The notes under the pieces are model-generated. The model saw only the letters and a program-made list of their open reading frames with translations. It had not been told where the DNA came from and did not search any database. From a virus, in IMG/VR virus record IMGVR_UViG_3300032770_000002, positions 62,001 to 126,000 of that record: a stretch of DNA of 64,000 nucleotides. One strand, written 5' to 3'. Position 1 is the first letter of the stretch. Each line of letters begins with the position of its first letter. Shown one piece after another: positions 15,133 through 22,944 of the stretch. A program made the position numbers and the translations under genes.

Positions 15133-16253
15133 TGGGCCTCTTCCTTTTGGGCCGCCGACTTCTTCTTGGCCGTGGCGCTGGGAGTTTTTGGGATGAGCGA
15201 CATGACCACTTCGTATTGGTCCTTGTGGTGCCGCTTCACGTGGTCATCAAGCTGCGACCGAAAATTGTAGGTCGTCTTTTCACTCGAACAGATTGGGCAA
15301 CTAAATCGCCGCTTTCCACCGGGTTCTGTGGCAGGAGGTTGGGCCTCTTCCGCAGCGGGTGGTTCACTAGTAGGCTGGACTTCAGCCGTCGCTGGCTGAT
15401 TTAAAGTCGGCGAAGGAAGGTCCGTCGGCGGCTTAAACCCAGAAATTTCTTCAACCACAGCGGCTGAAGGAGCTACTTGTTCCACGACTGGAGCTTCGTC
15501 GACTGCGCCGACAACAGGCGATTCGGACGCTTCGGCCAAGGCTTGAGTTTCAGCTTCTTGCTGCATTCGTTGGGCTTCAAGTTCCTGTCGGCGTGGTGAG
15601 ATGACGGCCATCGGCACGCCCTTTGGGGTGCCTGGAGGCAACCTGACGCCCTGTGATTCTTGTTGTGGCTGCGGTTGTTTCGGCGGAACGGTGATGACTG
15701 TCGGGGTCAATGGCCGACCGTCCAAGTTTGGCCTGTGTGACACGTCGCGGTCTGATACCGTCGAGGCCAGCGTCTGACGTGACTCATAGAGTTCGGCTGG
15801 AGGCAGTCCAGTCGTCTCCTTGATGGGTGATTCAGGCGCCATCTGACCACGTCCACGAATGAACCCGGCCTTGACGGCGTCGTCAAAATTTTGAAACGCA
15901 ATGACGCCTGATTCAGCATGGGCGTTTGGGGACGGGTGTTGGGTCCCATGCATTGAAGTTCCAGCAAAGCCTACGTTTCCTTGCCCAACTTGGCGCGGTC
16001 GTGGACAGAGAACGAGTGGAACTGGCGTTGGTGAGACTTCCTTTTGAAGACCGCCTGGCCGAACGTAGCGTTCGAAAATCGGGTCATTGATCTTGACTTT
16101 CGACTTGGTCGTAATCGGCTGGCCCGGGTCGAGTTGAATAAACCCGCCGCCAAGGGCCGGAATTGGGCCGATGTTGATTGGGTGTTTGTGCGGGTTGATA
16201 TACCCGACCGTGAGCGTGGTCTTCTGTGTGGTCTTCTGTTCAGTAGAAGGCAT
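15129..16253 (-). CDS. Proline-rich protein with C-terminal C2H2 zinc finger
   Basis: 374 aa. Residues about 1-90 may form a small beta domain ('LTVGYINPHKHPINIGPIP', 'KINDPIFERYVRPGGLQ'). About 90-310 is low-complexity, rich in Pro, Gln, Glu and Val. Residues about 318-345 contain a C2H2 finger: CPIC, then a spacer with F and L, then 'HVKRHH'. The end is Lys/Ala-rich. C2H2 fingers are unusual in phage. Function unknown; it may be a virion protein with a flexible linker. A GTTCTAG element 31 nt upstream may drive it. Confidence 0.6.
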   Translation of the reverse strand: MPSTEQKTTQKTTLTVGYINPHKHPINIGPIPALGGGFIQLDPGQPITTKSKVKINDPIFERYVRPGGLQKEVSPTPVPLVLCPRPRQVGQGNVGFAGTSMHGTQHPSPNAHAESGVIAFQNFDDAVKAGFIRGRGQMAPESPIKETTGLPPAELYESRQTLASTVSDRDVSHRPNLDGRPLTPTVITVPPKQPQPQQESQGVRLPPGTPKGVPMAVISPRRQELEAQRMQQEAETQALAEASESPVVGAVDEAPVVEQVAPSAAVVEEISGFKPPTDLPSPTLNQPATAEVQPTSEPPAAEEAQPPATEPGGKRRFSCPICSSEKTTYNFRSQLDDHVKRHHKDQYEVVMSLIPKTPSATAKKKSAAQKEEAH

Positions 16254-16283
16254 ATGCGTTTTGGCGTATTGGTTGCCTGGTCT

Positions 16284-16290
16284 CTAGAAC
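16284..16290 (-). promoter_or_regulatory. GTTCTAG promoter candidate
   Basis: The minus strand reads GTTCTAG in the gap before the gene at 16253. A start 7 nt after GTTCT would give a leader of about 25 nt. Confidence 0.35.
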
Positions 16291-16324
16291 ATGACAACCT
16301 GCGCGGGTTCAGCGAGATGTGACT

Positions 16325-16900
16325 TTATTGAACTTCAACTTCTTTGGACGCGGCTTTGCCACACTTGACGATGTAGAGAATTGCGGCAAGTGAGTCAGCA
16401 ATGCCTTCGGCCAAAGCTGAGTTGATCCCCTTCTTTCGTTTCATCGTAGGCCAAGGGACATTCGGAAAGAATTTTGAGACGGCCTTGATGACTTCATCCT
16501 TTTCAGCATGCCGGTCTCCGCAGCACCACAGCTTTGAATCGTAAGGGCTGATGAGCTCAAGCTTGTCATGCTTGAAATAAGACTCGACGGTGGCGATCGT
16601 AAGGGCCGTCGCGAACCCCATTCCCTTGATGGCGAGAGCCGACCTGGCTCCAGACGTTGGCAGTTCCAACACGACGAGTGACGGTCGAAACCTGTCATGG
16701 GTCTCACGGAGCCACTTGCTGATCATTGAAATGCGGCGGTGGTCGTCCAAGATCACAGACACCCGGTCTTCACGGCGTTCCGTCTCAAGTGTTTCACCGT
16801 GCTTGAAGTCTAGTATGGGCTGGTCGGCCGATGTGTTGTCAAAGTCAACAATGGCGCACCCAGGGTGGGTGTATCCACAGTCAATTCCCATGATGATCAT
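16325..16900 (-). CDS. RuvC-like Holliday-junction resolvase (RNase H fold)
   Basis: 191 aa. The RuvC pattern is visible: first acidic residue in 'IMGIDCGYTHPGCAIVDFD' (Asp7), second in 'SLVVLELPTSGARSALAIKG' (Glu), a Lys-Asp-Glu-Val segment 'AEKDEVIKAVSKFF', and the last acidic residue in 'LAEGIADSLAAILYIV'. The product would cut branched DNA before packaging and pairs functionally with the UvsW-like helicase. Its start overlaps the upstream gene by 4 bp. It ends a four-gene minus-strand operon from 17728. Confidence 0.8.
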   Translation of the reverse strand: MIIMGIDCGYTHPGCAIVDFDNTSADQPILDFKHGETLETERREDRVSVILDDHRRISMISKWLRETHDRFRPSLVVLELPTSGARSALAIKGMGFATALTIATVESYFKHDKLELISPYDSKLWCCGDRHAEKDEVIKAVSKFFPNVPWPTMKRKKGINSALAEGIADSLAAILYIVKCGKAASKEVEVQ

Positions 16901-17103
16901 AGTGGCGTCAGTTCCTCAGGAGCAAATGTAATCGGGGCCGCGTTAAGCCACTCGTCAAGCCTGACTTTTATGACGACGTAGCCGAGTTCGCGGCAAACTT
17001 TAGTGACGGTGCCCACTCGGCGTAGGTGGCGTTCAGTGACGCTTCGATTAACTTTGACCTTGGAGTTGACCAAGAATCGTCGCTTGGCTTCTTCAAGGCT
17101 CAT
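16897..17103 (-). CDS. Small KOW-like basic protein
   Basis: 68 aa from ATG 17103, chosen because it overlaps the upstream stop as ATGA; an in-frame ATG four codons earlier also exists. The sequence 'RRVGTVTKVCRELGYVVIKV' resembles a KOW or SH3-like beta barrel. The function is unknown; RNA or DNA binding is possible. It is coupled to the RuvC-like gene. Confidence 0.55.
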   Translation of the reverse strand: MSLEEAKRRFLVNSKVKVNRSVTERHLRRVGTVTKVCRELGYVVIKVRLDEWLNAAPITFAPEELTPL

Positions 17104-17327
17104 TTTCGATTCCAAATCTCATTGGCAATCGACTTGATCGTCGAGGCGTAGTGAACGGCTTCAAGCCCTTCGATGGGCCGACCATTGACGATTGGACGTT
17201 TTGGCTTGGACTGGGCCTTAAGAGACTTTTCAAAGGCGTCGCGAGGATACATGCGCCCTGGCCATGATCGGGTTGTGGCTCGGGCTAGGACTCCTTTAAT
17301 AACGTGCTTTACCGCGTCGTCGCTCAT
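17100..17327 (-). CDS. Hypothetical protein
   Basis: 75 aa, basic, with 'VKHVIKGVLARATTRSWPGR' and a C-terminal helix 'AVHYASTIKSIANEIWNRK'. Not recognised. It overlaps both neighbours by 4 bp in the operon that ends with the RuvC-like resolvase. Confidence 0.55.
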   Translation of the reverse strand: MSDDAVKHVIKGVLARATTRSWPGRMYPRDAFEKSLKAQSKPKRPIVNGRPIEGLEAVHYASTIKSIANEIWNRK

Positions 17328-17728
17328 TTTGTCGTGGGCGTGTTCGTCATGCTCAAGAACTTGGCCAGTTGCGGTGACGCCTGCAACTGTCCTTTGGCGT
17401 CACGGGCAAAAAGCATCGTTTGACCGGCTGCTGAGCAAGCTTCTGGGCCGACGGCCAAGCGTTGGCTAAAGCTGCCTGATGGCAAGCCACCGAACGTGAT
17501 TTCAAACATGACGTCTGTTCTGGGCACCCCATTGGTGTTCGTTGGAATGAGCCCAATTTCCGTTCGCGCGTAGCCCAATTTTGCTTCGTAAAGTTGTGTC
17601 GCTGGATTCTGGGCGACTGAAAACCCGAGCACCGTCCCAGAAGCGACAAAAACGTGGTCCTTGACCGCCGCACACCCGGCTTGAAGAATCAACGCCAGGA
17701 GCGCCACATATTTTAATGATTTTGTCAT
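17324..17728 (-). CDS. Predicted lipoprotein
   Basis: 134 aa. 'MTKSLKYVALLALILQAGC' is a lipoprotein signal peptide with lipobox L-Q-A-G-C (Cys19), so the protein should be lipidated and membrane-anchored. The mature part is beta-rich ('VASGTVLGFSVAQNP', 'EAKLGYARTEIGLIPT') and unrecognised. It is first in the minus-strand operon. A role at the host envelope, such as surface exclusion, is only a guess. It is one of three lipoproteins in the window. Confidence 0.7.
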   Translation of the reverse strand: MTKSLKYVALLALILQAGCAAVKDHVFVASGTVLGFSVAQNPATQLYEAKLGYARTEIGLIPTNTNGVPRTDVMFEITFGGLPSGSFSQRLAVGPEACSAAGQTMLFARDAKGQLQASPQLAKFLSMTNTPTTK

Positions 17729-17765
17729 ATTGTCTTATCTACTTGCGATTTTGTGAAATTTTTTG

Positions 17766-17794
17766 TTTACAAATCACGGCCATTGTGGTATATT
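17766..17794 (+). promoter_or_regulatory. Sigma70-like promoter P1 (TTTACA-17-TATATT)
   Basis: TTTACA (17766-17771) is separated by 17 bp from TATATT (17789-17794). The preceding TTTTTG and the spacer text AAATCACG...TTGTGG recur in the other promoters of this class. The first base of the next gene is 11 nt after the -10 box, so the leader is about 4 nt. Confidence 0.75.
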
Positions 17795-17804
17795 CACACC
17801 AACG

Positions 17805-17948
17805 ATGAACACGACAACGCTCACTTTAACGCCGGCAATGCAGATCGCGCTGCATTTCAGCTGCCTAGCCCACGGCAACATTTTTCACCCACGTCGGCTC
17901 GTTTTTCACCTGTGCGGCATTCGCCGAGCAATCCTTGAGGTCATATGA
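17805..17948 (+). CDS. Small hydrophobic/basic protein
   Basis: 47 aa from ATG 17805, directly after promoter P1. It contains 'TLTPAMQIALHFSCLAHGN' and 'VFHLCGIRRAILEVI'. Its stop overlaps the next start (ATGA). No family recognised. Its position as first gene after an early-type promoter suggests a host-takeover peptide; this is inference. Confidence 0.5.
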   Translation: MNTTTLTLTPAMQIALHFSCLAHGNIFHPRRLVFHLCGIRRAILEVI

Positions 17949-18430
17949 GTCAAGTCGCCAAAATCATCGAAGGTTGGCACCTCCTCTTTCGTGGAAGCCA
18001 CGGAGTCCCGACCATCGGGATCAAGGTCAAACTTCTGAAATACGACCCTGTGGCCGATCGGGCCTATCGCGAGGTCTGGGAGATGAATGAATACACGTTC
18101 ACGGTCAATCCGCGAAGGACTAAGGAATTTCTCGGCCTGACTGACTCCGATTACAAAAAGCTTCGCGAGGAGATGGAGGCAAAAGAGCGCGAGGTTTGGC
18201 CGCCTAGTGTCGTGCTGAACCCCCGCGAACCACTCAAGGGATTATCCGCCGGGTTTTGTGTCTTTTGCGGCGGCTCCCTCGGGGCACCGTATCAGGAAGA
18301 CCTGTATCACGAGGAGTGCCTTAAGGAGGAAGAGTCGAAGAGGTCACTGACACCAGAGACCCTGAACCAGTGCGTCATACCAAGAAAGAGACCCCATCAT
18401 GAGTTCATACTTCGACGCATTCGACCGTGA
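17945..18430 (+). CDS. Hypothetical protein with C-terminal zinc motif
   Basis: 161 aa. It has a beta-rich N-terminal half ('GSHGVPTIGIKVKLLKYDP', 'WEMNEYTFTVNPRRTKEFLG') and a zinc-binding cluster 'GFCVFCGGSLG' followed by 'LYHEECLKEE' (C-x2-C, H-x2-C) around 103-128. It is second in the P1 transcript and overlaps the next gene by 32 bp. Function unknown. Confidence 0.6.
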   Translation: MSQVAKIIEGWHLLFRGSHGVPTIGIKVKLLKYDPVADRAYREVWEMNEYTFTVNPRRTKEFLGLTDSDYKKLREEMEAKEREVWPPSVVLNPREPLKGLSAGFCVFCGGSLGAPYQEDLYHEECLKEEESKRSLTPETLNQCVIPRKRPHHEFILRRIRP

Positions 18431-18917
18431 GGTCGCCGAACTGGCCAGAGCCTGCAAGTCAGACGAGGACTTTCTTAAAAACCTCGAGCTTCTGGAACAG
18501 CGGATGGTCAACGACTGCGAACTGTTCGCTGGCGACATTGAGACGCCAGAGGACGTTCGTCAGTGCATCATGGCCGTCATCTCACTTCAAGGCATTCGTT
18601 CCGACAAGAGTGGAAGCGCCAAAGCCAAGGAGATGGCCGTGTGCTGCAAGACGTCACCGCTCAGCCGAGACATGCACAGCCTGTGGCACGACATTGCCAG
18701 GATGCGTTATGAGTTTCGCTACGCGATGGTCTTCGATGACCCAGCCACGGCGGTCAAGCACCGTGACGAGTATGAGTGGGATGACAAGCCACTCAATCGA
18801 ACAGTCCGGCCATTTGAGATTCGAGACGCACCTGCTTATTGCAAGAAGGTGCTTGAAAAACTGGCCCATGGCCAAGACCCTGACTGGGAGGACATGAACA
18901 AGCAATATTATCCATGA
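18399..18917 (+). CDS. Hypothetical protein
   Basis: 172 aa, largely helical and acidic ('AFDREVAELARACKSDEDFL', 'ETPEDVRQCIMAVISLQGIR'). Not recognised. The last codons (MNKQYYP) lie in a 20-bp unit that is duplicated across the stop codon. It belongs to the P1 transcript. Confidence 0.6.
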   Translation: MSSYFDAFDREVAELARACKSDEDFLKNLELLEQRMVNDCELFAGDIETPEDVRQCIMAVISLQGIRSDKSGSAKAKEMAVCCKTSPLSRDMHSLWHDIARMRYEFRYAMVFDDPATAVKHRDEYEWDDKPLNRTVRPFEIRDAPAYCKKVLEKLAHGQDPDWEDMNKQYYP

Positions 18918-18933
18918 ACAAGCAATATTATCC
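18894..18933 (+). repeat. Perfect 20-bp tandem duplication at gene junction
   Basis: ATGAACAAGCAATATTATCC occurs at 18894-18913 and again at 18914-18933, followed directly by ATGAAC of the next gene. The stop codon of the upstream gene is formed inside the second copy. It looks like recent slippage. Confidence 0.85.
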
Positions 18934-19248
18934 ATGAACCAGAAACCACACCCACTCTTTTTCGTGCTGAGCCAGAACAACGGTGAAGCCGACTTTGAGA
19001 TATATGACCCTAACAATGTCCGTTCGGCCGTTCAGTCAATGTATGCTGAAGAAGGCAACGAATGTTCCGGAAATATCATCCTGTCGGTCATGGTTCGTGA
19101 TGTTAAGACGAATCGACCAGGACACCTGGAGTTGATGGCCGTCGTTGACGGCGAGGTTCAGGTCTTCGACGACCATTTTGCCCAAGTTGAGATGGACCCC
19201 GCATTGTGTTCAAACCCTAATCCACGGCAGAATTCCGAAAAACGCTAA
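18934..19248 (+). CDS. Hypothetical protein
   Basis: 104 aa. 'HPLFFVLSQNNGEADFEIYD' and 'GHLELMAVVDGEVQVFDD' suggest a small alpha/beta fold. It starts right after the 20-bp duplication and its stop overlaps the start of the cyclotransferase gene by one base. Function unknown. Confidence 0.55.
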   Translation: MNQKPHPLFFVLSQNNGEADFEIYDPNNVRSAVQSMYAEEGNECSGNIILSVMVRDVKTNRPGHLELMAVVDGEVQVFDDHFAQVEMDPALCSNPNPRQNSEKR

Positions 19249-19799
19249 TGAAAGCACTATTCTACGGCTCACTACGAAACGGTTTCCGCAATCACGACGT
19301 CGCCAGGGGAGCTAAGCTCGTTGGGCCTGGCAGGACGCTCCAGAACTTTAGGCTCTTTGTTCACTTTCGCGGCGGCGAGATGGGCATCCCCACGGCCATC
19401 CCAGACGAAACGGGCTATCCCCTGGTCGGTGAGGTCTATGAACTGCCACCGGCCGTTGCCGAGACTGTCGACTGGCTTGAGCATGGCTATTCCAAGAAGC
19501 ACGTCGACGTCAAGTTAAACGGTGTCCTTACCAGCGAGCCTGGGTCAAAGTTCAGCGTGGTGACTGATGGTGACGTCATTCCAAACGTGCTCGTCTATTG
19601 CTGCGAGTCGCTCGACTTGTCCGGATACCGAACGGCCGAAGAGGTCGAAGCCACGACGGGTGATTATGCTGACGTCTGCACCAAGTATGGCAAGCGGATT
19701 CAGACGCCCATTGACTGGCAGGTTCAGCCCATCCGGTCGACCGAACTTTTTCAGTGTGACATTGACGACAATGAAAACGAAGACATACACGCACGTTGA
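19248..19799 (+). CDS. Gamma-glutamylcyclotransferase (GGCT/AIG2-like)
   Basis: 183 aa. The family signature is clear: 'MKALFYGSLRNGFRNHDVA' (Y-G-S-L loop at 6-9), 'GYPLVGEVYELPPAV' around 65-80, and the catalytic-Glu segment 'VDWLEHGYSKKHVDV' around 83-97. Family enzymes act on gamma-glutamyl amines, releasing 5-oxoproline. An amidoligase-type gene lies 185 bp downstream. Pairing of cyclotransferases with carboxylate-amine ligases has been described from comparative genomics of amidoligases (Iyer and co-workers). A peptide-tag cycle of making and removing gamma-glutamyl bonds is inferred. Confidence 0.8.
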   Translation: MKALFYGSLRNGFRNHDVARGAKLVGPGRTLQNFRLFVHFRGGEMGIPTAIPDETGYPLVGEVYELPPAVAETVDWLEHGYSKKHVDVKLNGVLTSEPGSKFSVVTDGDVIPNVLVYCCESLDLSGYRTAEEVEATTGDYADVCTKYGKRIQTPIDWQVQPIRSTELFQCDIDDNENEDIHAR

Positions 19800-19938
19800 C
19801 CAGTCTGGAATGAAATGGCGCTTTGAAGGCGCCCGGCCTGTTTCTGAGCTTGCGGACTCCGTGATGTCTGGCGTTCACTCTCTCAGGCCCATAAAACCTC
19901 TCTGGAGACAGCGGAGGCGCAAAGCGGCCAGGCGGTGA
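19771..19938 (+). CDS. Small basic protein overlapping the GGCT gene
   Basis: 55 aa from ATG 19771, overlapping the GGCT 3' end by 29 bp in another frame. It reads 'TYTHVDQSGMKWRFEGARPV' and ends 'PLWRQRRRKAARR'. It stops just before promoter P2. The N-terminal part looks coding; function unknown. Confidence 0.4.
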   Translation: MKTKTYTHVDQSGMKWRFEGARPVSELADSVMSGVHSLRPIKPLWRQRRRKAARR

Positions 19939-19947
19939 AAATTTTTG

Positions 19948-19976
19948 TTTACAAAGCGCGGCAATTGTGATATAAT
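19948..19976 (+). promoter_or_regulatory. Sigma70-like promoter P2 (TTTACA-17-TATAAT)
   Basis: TTTACA (19948-19953), 17-bp spacer AAGCGCGGCAATTGTGA, perfect TATAAT (19971-19976). ATG of the ligase gene begins 8 nt after the -10 box, at the expected +1, which predicts a leaderless mRNA. Confidence 0.8.
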
Positions 19977-19983
19977 CCACTCC

Positions 19984-20817
19984 ATGAAGATTGGCTTTGA
20001 ATACGAAGGCGTCATCCTTGACGAGGACAACAAAATCGTTCGGTGGACCAAAATTCCACTCAAGCGGCAGTTCCGGATCAAGACCAAGATGGACATGATG
20101 GACGTCAAGCAGGACCCGATCGACACCTACGATTGCCTGGCTGAAGTCAGAACCGAGCCGCTGGAAAACAAGACTCCACGTGAGCTTGTCGTCGCCTTGC
20201 GCGACGCAATTCAAACGGCCGATCGGGCATTTAGCTCTGAGGGCTACAGCATCTTCTGGGGTGAGATGCGAGTTCCAAAGTCACTCCACAATGAAATTTT
20301 AGCACACATCGAATTTACTAAGGAGTTCAAGAAAGAAACACGCACGCTCGACCACGGGTGTGACCAACATTACGAGTCTGAAGGAAACGTTTGGCGCGGT
20401 GGTGGCCTGCACGTCAACGTCAGCCCAATGCCAAAGCCGATGGTGACGGCGATGGCCGTTAATCTTCACACTGTGCTGCACGACCTGATTGATAATTGGG
20501 CACTCAACTCAAACTATCGGAATAACCTTCTCTGGCGTCATCGCGAAGTGCGTGACAAAGAAGGCGTCGTGACCGACAAGATCGGTGAGTATATGTCATT
20601 CGGGTTTAACCTCGAGGACGTTGGCCCATTGGATATTTGGGAGGAGGCCTCGTCACACTGGTCAAGTTATTATCCGATCCAGTGGATGACTAAGATTCAC
20701 AACGAACTTATGCTGCTCGTCCACGGCGAAGACAACACTGAGTGGGTTGATCACGAGACCACTGAGGCGTATCTTCGCCTTAAGAAGGCCGAAGTTGAAG
20801 TCCTCCAAGACGCATGA
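19984..20817 (+). CDS. Carboxylate-amine ligase-like enzyme (COOH-NH2 ligase / amidoligase)
   Basis: 277 aa from ATG 19984 behind promoter P2. Motifs of the glutamate-cysteine-ligase/amidoligase superfamily appear in order: 'MKIGFEYEG' (E-x-E metal site), 'YDCLAEVRTEPLEN' (acidic residue and R around 48), and 'RGGGLHVNVSP' (G-x-H-x-N, usually H-x-H) around 129-138. Related phage enzymes were proposed to join amines to carboxylates in peptides or the cell wall. The nearby GGCT gene supports a gamma-glutamyl substrate. The last four bases overlap the next gene. Substrate unknown. Confidence 0.65.
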   Translation: MKIGFEYEGVILDEDNKIVRWTKIPLKRQFRIKTKMDMMDVKQDPIDTYDCLAEVRTEPLENKTPRELVVALRDAIQTADRAFSSEGYSIFWGEMRVPKSLHNEILAHIEFTKEFKKETRTLDHGCDQHYESEGNVWRGGGLHVNVSPMPKPMVTAMAVNLHTVLHDLIDNWALNSNYRNNLLWRHREVRDKEGVVTDKIGEYMSFGFNLEDVGPLDIWEEASSHWSSYYPIQWMTKIHNELMLLVHGEDNTEWVDHETTEAYLRLKKAEVEVLQDA

Positions 20818-21014
20818 CATTGCCACTTGAAATACTGAAGAAGGCCATCGAGCGCGGCGTTGTAGTCAGCCTCTGGAAAGACAGGCGTGGCCAATACACG
20901 TGTGAGATGAGCTATCCACGTTGGGCCGGTAGCGTGTGCGTGTCATCGAAGACGCTTAAGAAGGCCATCAAGCAGGTTTGGAAGGACGTGCGTAACCTTG
21001 ATTCAGCCGATTAA
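20814..21014 (+). CDS. Small hypothetical protein
   Basis: 66 aa: 'LPLEILKKAIERGVVVSLWK' followed by 'CEMSYPRWAGSVCVSSKTLK' and a Lys-rich helix. It looks like a small beta-beta-alpha fold. Coupled to the ligase gene by ATGA. Function unknown. Confidence 0.55.
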   Translation: MTLPLEILKKAIERGVVVSLWKDRRGQYTCEMSYPRWAGSVCVSSKTLKKAIKQVWKDVRNLDSAD

Positions 21015-21456
21015 AAAGCGAAGTCAGTTTGACGGCTTCTTCATCAGCCAAGAAGTTGACAGTTTTCTTGATGAGTTACGGAAAATCGGTGAAGAGCCTG
21101 GGGCTTTCAAACACTACCGCATTGCCATCGACTCTGACCGACGCCAGTTGGAAGAAGGACGAGTGCTACTCAAGACGTGGGCCGAGGCCGATAAGGTTGG
21201 TGATTTTGTCGCCATTGTGGACCGCCGAGGGACGGCTGGAAAACACCGCACCATCATGCTCAAGGACATCCGCGTCTTTGGCGTCAAGTTCGTCCTGGAG
21301 CATCACATCTGGGTCCACTATACAAAACTATGGCAGCGGGTCGAACCGTTCGTTCAGGGTCAAAAGGTGCTGGTCCATGGACGCGTCATTCCCTATGAGC
21401 GCGAGGACGGAAGCGTCGACTACACGATTCTTCCTGAAAAGGTCATCAAACTATGA
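20998..21456 (+). CDS. OB-fold-like protein (possible nucleic-acid binding)
   Basis: 152 aa with TTG 20998 as likely start, overlapping the preceding stop. The C-terminal half is beta-rich and resembles an OB fold: 'DFVAIVDRRGTAGKHRTIML', 'EHHIWVHYTKLWQRVEPF', 'GQKVLVHGRVIPYEREDG'. A small replication or recombination accessory protein is possible. Downstream overlap of 4 bp. Confidence 0.5.
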   Translation: MIQPIKKRSQFDGFFISQEVDSFLDELRKIGEEPGAFKHYRIAIDSDRRQLEEGRVLLKTWAEADKVGDFVAIVDRRGTAGKHRTIMLKDIRVFGVKFVLEHHIWVHYTKLWQRVEPFVQGQKVLVHGRVIPYEREDGSVDYTILPEKVIKL

Positions 21457-21758
21457 ACGTTCCTAAACCAGATCCGAATGTTGAAGCTCCTTCCTTTGAA
21501 TATCAAAGTTGGGGATGTGATCCTAAACTGGCTGAGAAAATGAACAAGAAAAGTAATTCAAAAACCAAAGGCCCGTATTTCCAAGGGCAGCAGACATCAG
21601 CGAACTGTGGTTGCTACTACCCTGACGTTTCTCGCACGCCAAGTGGCGGCTTGTATTGTTTCGAACATGGCTGGATTCGCGGCCCAATAAATGAGGACGA
21701 GAAGCCAACTGAAGCGTGGCGTAACATTGAGCTTAAGCGCTTGGAAGAGGAAGGGTGA
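21453..21758 (+). CDS. Hypothetical Cys-containing protein
   Basis: 101 aa. 'TSANCGCYYPDVSRTPSGGL' followed by 'CFEHGWIRGP' suggests a small metal site (C-x-C ... C-x2-H). The coding sequence is richer in A+T than its neighbours. It is the last plus-strand gene before a minus-strand block. Confidence 0.55.
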   Translation: MNVPKPDPNVEAPSFEYQSWGCDPKLAEKMNKKSNSKTKGPYFQGQQTSANCGCYYPDVSRTPSGGLYCFEHGWIRGPINEDEKPTEAWRNIELKRLEEEG

Positions 21759-21759
21759 C

Positions 21760-22887
21760 TTACGGGTTTCCAACCGGCATCTTCTGCATAAAGCCTTCGT
21801 CACTTCCTGAAACGTCAATCTTGCCAGCGGCCACGATCTTCTCCACGTCTTCTTCCGGCGCGTAGTTGACGACAATCAGCCCTTCAGGTTCATTTTGCCA
21901 GTAGTCCAGGTTCATTGGGTCATCGTAAATCATCTGGGAAATCTTGGCTCCTGCCGCGATCTCAAGTGACTTTACCTTGACTGGCATGCTACGTGGGACG
22001 GCCGCGCTACGCAACGTTGCGGCTGCGTTGCATGTTATCTGAGCTTCAGCGCCCGGACCGCTTGGCCCGGTGGCGCCTTGGTTGCCACTTTGAAACTTCA
22101 AACTGGAGGCAAATGTTACTGGACCGGCCGTGTATGTGTGGGTTCCTATTGACTTATCGTAAAGGACGTTGTCCGTGAAATAGGTGGAGTCACCACCGAC
22201 TGGCGTGTCCTCGCTTAATGAGCACAATCCTCGTGTGACCACCCGCTCGACAGGCCGCTGTTCCTTTGAGAGGAAGAAGCTGATCCCAATGGCGAATACC
22301 CGGTCGGCCTTCAGGATCGCCTTGGCCACACTCCGGACTTCATTGGCCGTAAAGACATACTGACGTATGGCCCCGTCTTCAGCGCGAAACCCGTCAATCC
22401 AGAGGCCACCTCGTGGCGTCCCTGTGCTGCAGAGGTAATTTTGCTTTGGCCACTTAAAGTTGCACTGGGCACAAAATCGGTCAGGTCCAAACGGCTTCTT
22501 GTGTTTTGGGCACTCGTCACGATATTGCTCAAGCGTCGCGTCCTTACATGGAAGCCCAGTGATGGCGTTGACGCCTTGGATGCTGACGACGATGGCCGCG
22601 TGATTCGTCGTGTGGTGAAGGCAGTCATTGAAGTCAAGCCACAGCCCACGGTCTTCCTTGACGGCGACGAAGTAGGATTTGACCCGGCCTGAGCTGCGCA
22701 TCCAGTGCGGTGGACATGCTGGGTATTCATCGACCAAGAAAGCGCGGCGAGGGTGGTGAGGTGGAAGGCCGTGCACCTGTTCCACGCTACCTTGCACTAG
22801 AGACTTCAGAGCAGCTGGCAGGTTGAGGACGGCGGTTAGTCCATTGACGGACATGAATCGGTCATTTGTGGAAGAGTCAAAGTTCAT
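21760..22887 (-). CDS. Large uncharacterised protein
   Basis: 375 aa; no known domain recognised. It has conserved-looking segments: 'LPPHHPRRAFLVDEYPACPP', 'GLWLDFNDCLHHTTNHAAIV', a four-Cys cluster 'DECPKHKKPFGPDRFCAQCN', 'GTPRGGLWIDGFRAEDGAI', and an acidic end 'YAPEEDVEKIVAAGKIDVSG'. A Gly/Pro-rich segment occurs around 275. There is no signal peptide or membrane segment. It stands next to another unknown minus-strand gene; the two may function together. Confidence 0.6.
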   Translation of the reverse strand: MNFDSSTNDRFMSVNGLTAVLNLPAALKSLVQGSVEQVHGLPPHHPRRAFLVDEYPACPPHWMRSSGRVKSYFVAVKEDRGLWLDFNDCLHHTTNHAAIVVSIQGVNAITGLPCKDATLEQYRDECPKHKKPFGPDRFCAQCNFKWPKQNYLCSTGTPRGGLWIDGFRAEDGAIRQYVFTANEVRSVAKAILKADRVFAIGISFFLSKEQRPVERVVTRGLCSLSEDTPVGGDSTYFTDNVLYDKSIGTHTYTAGPVTFASSLKFQSGNQGATGPSGPGAEAQITCNAAATLRSAAVPRSMPVKVKSLEIAAGAKISQMIYDDPMNLDYWQNEPEGLIVVNYAPEEDVEKIVAAGKIDVSGSDEGFMQKMPVGNP

Positions 22888-22944
22888 GGCATATGAGCGA
22901 AGCTGGCCGCCAAGAGTGACGACCAGCTTCTTTTGGGTTGAGGT

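Noticed and set aside
19576-20214. 212-codon minus-strand ORF
   Set aside because: It crosses the GGCT gene, promoter P2 and the ligase gene, which are all supported by motifs on the plus strand.
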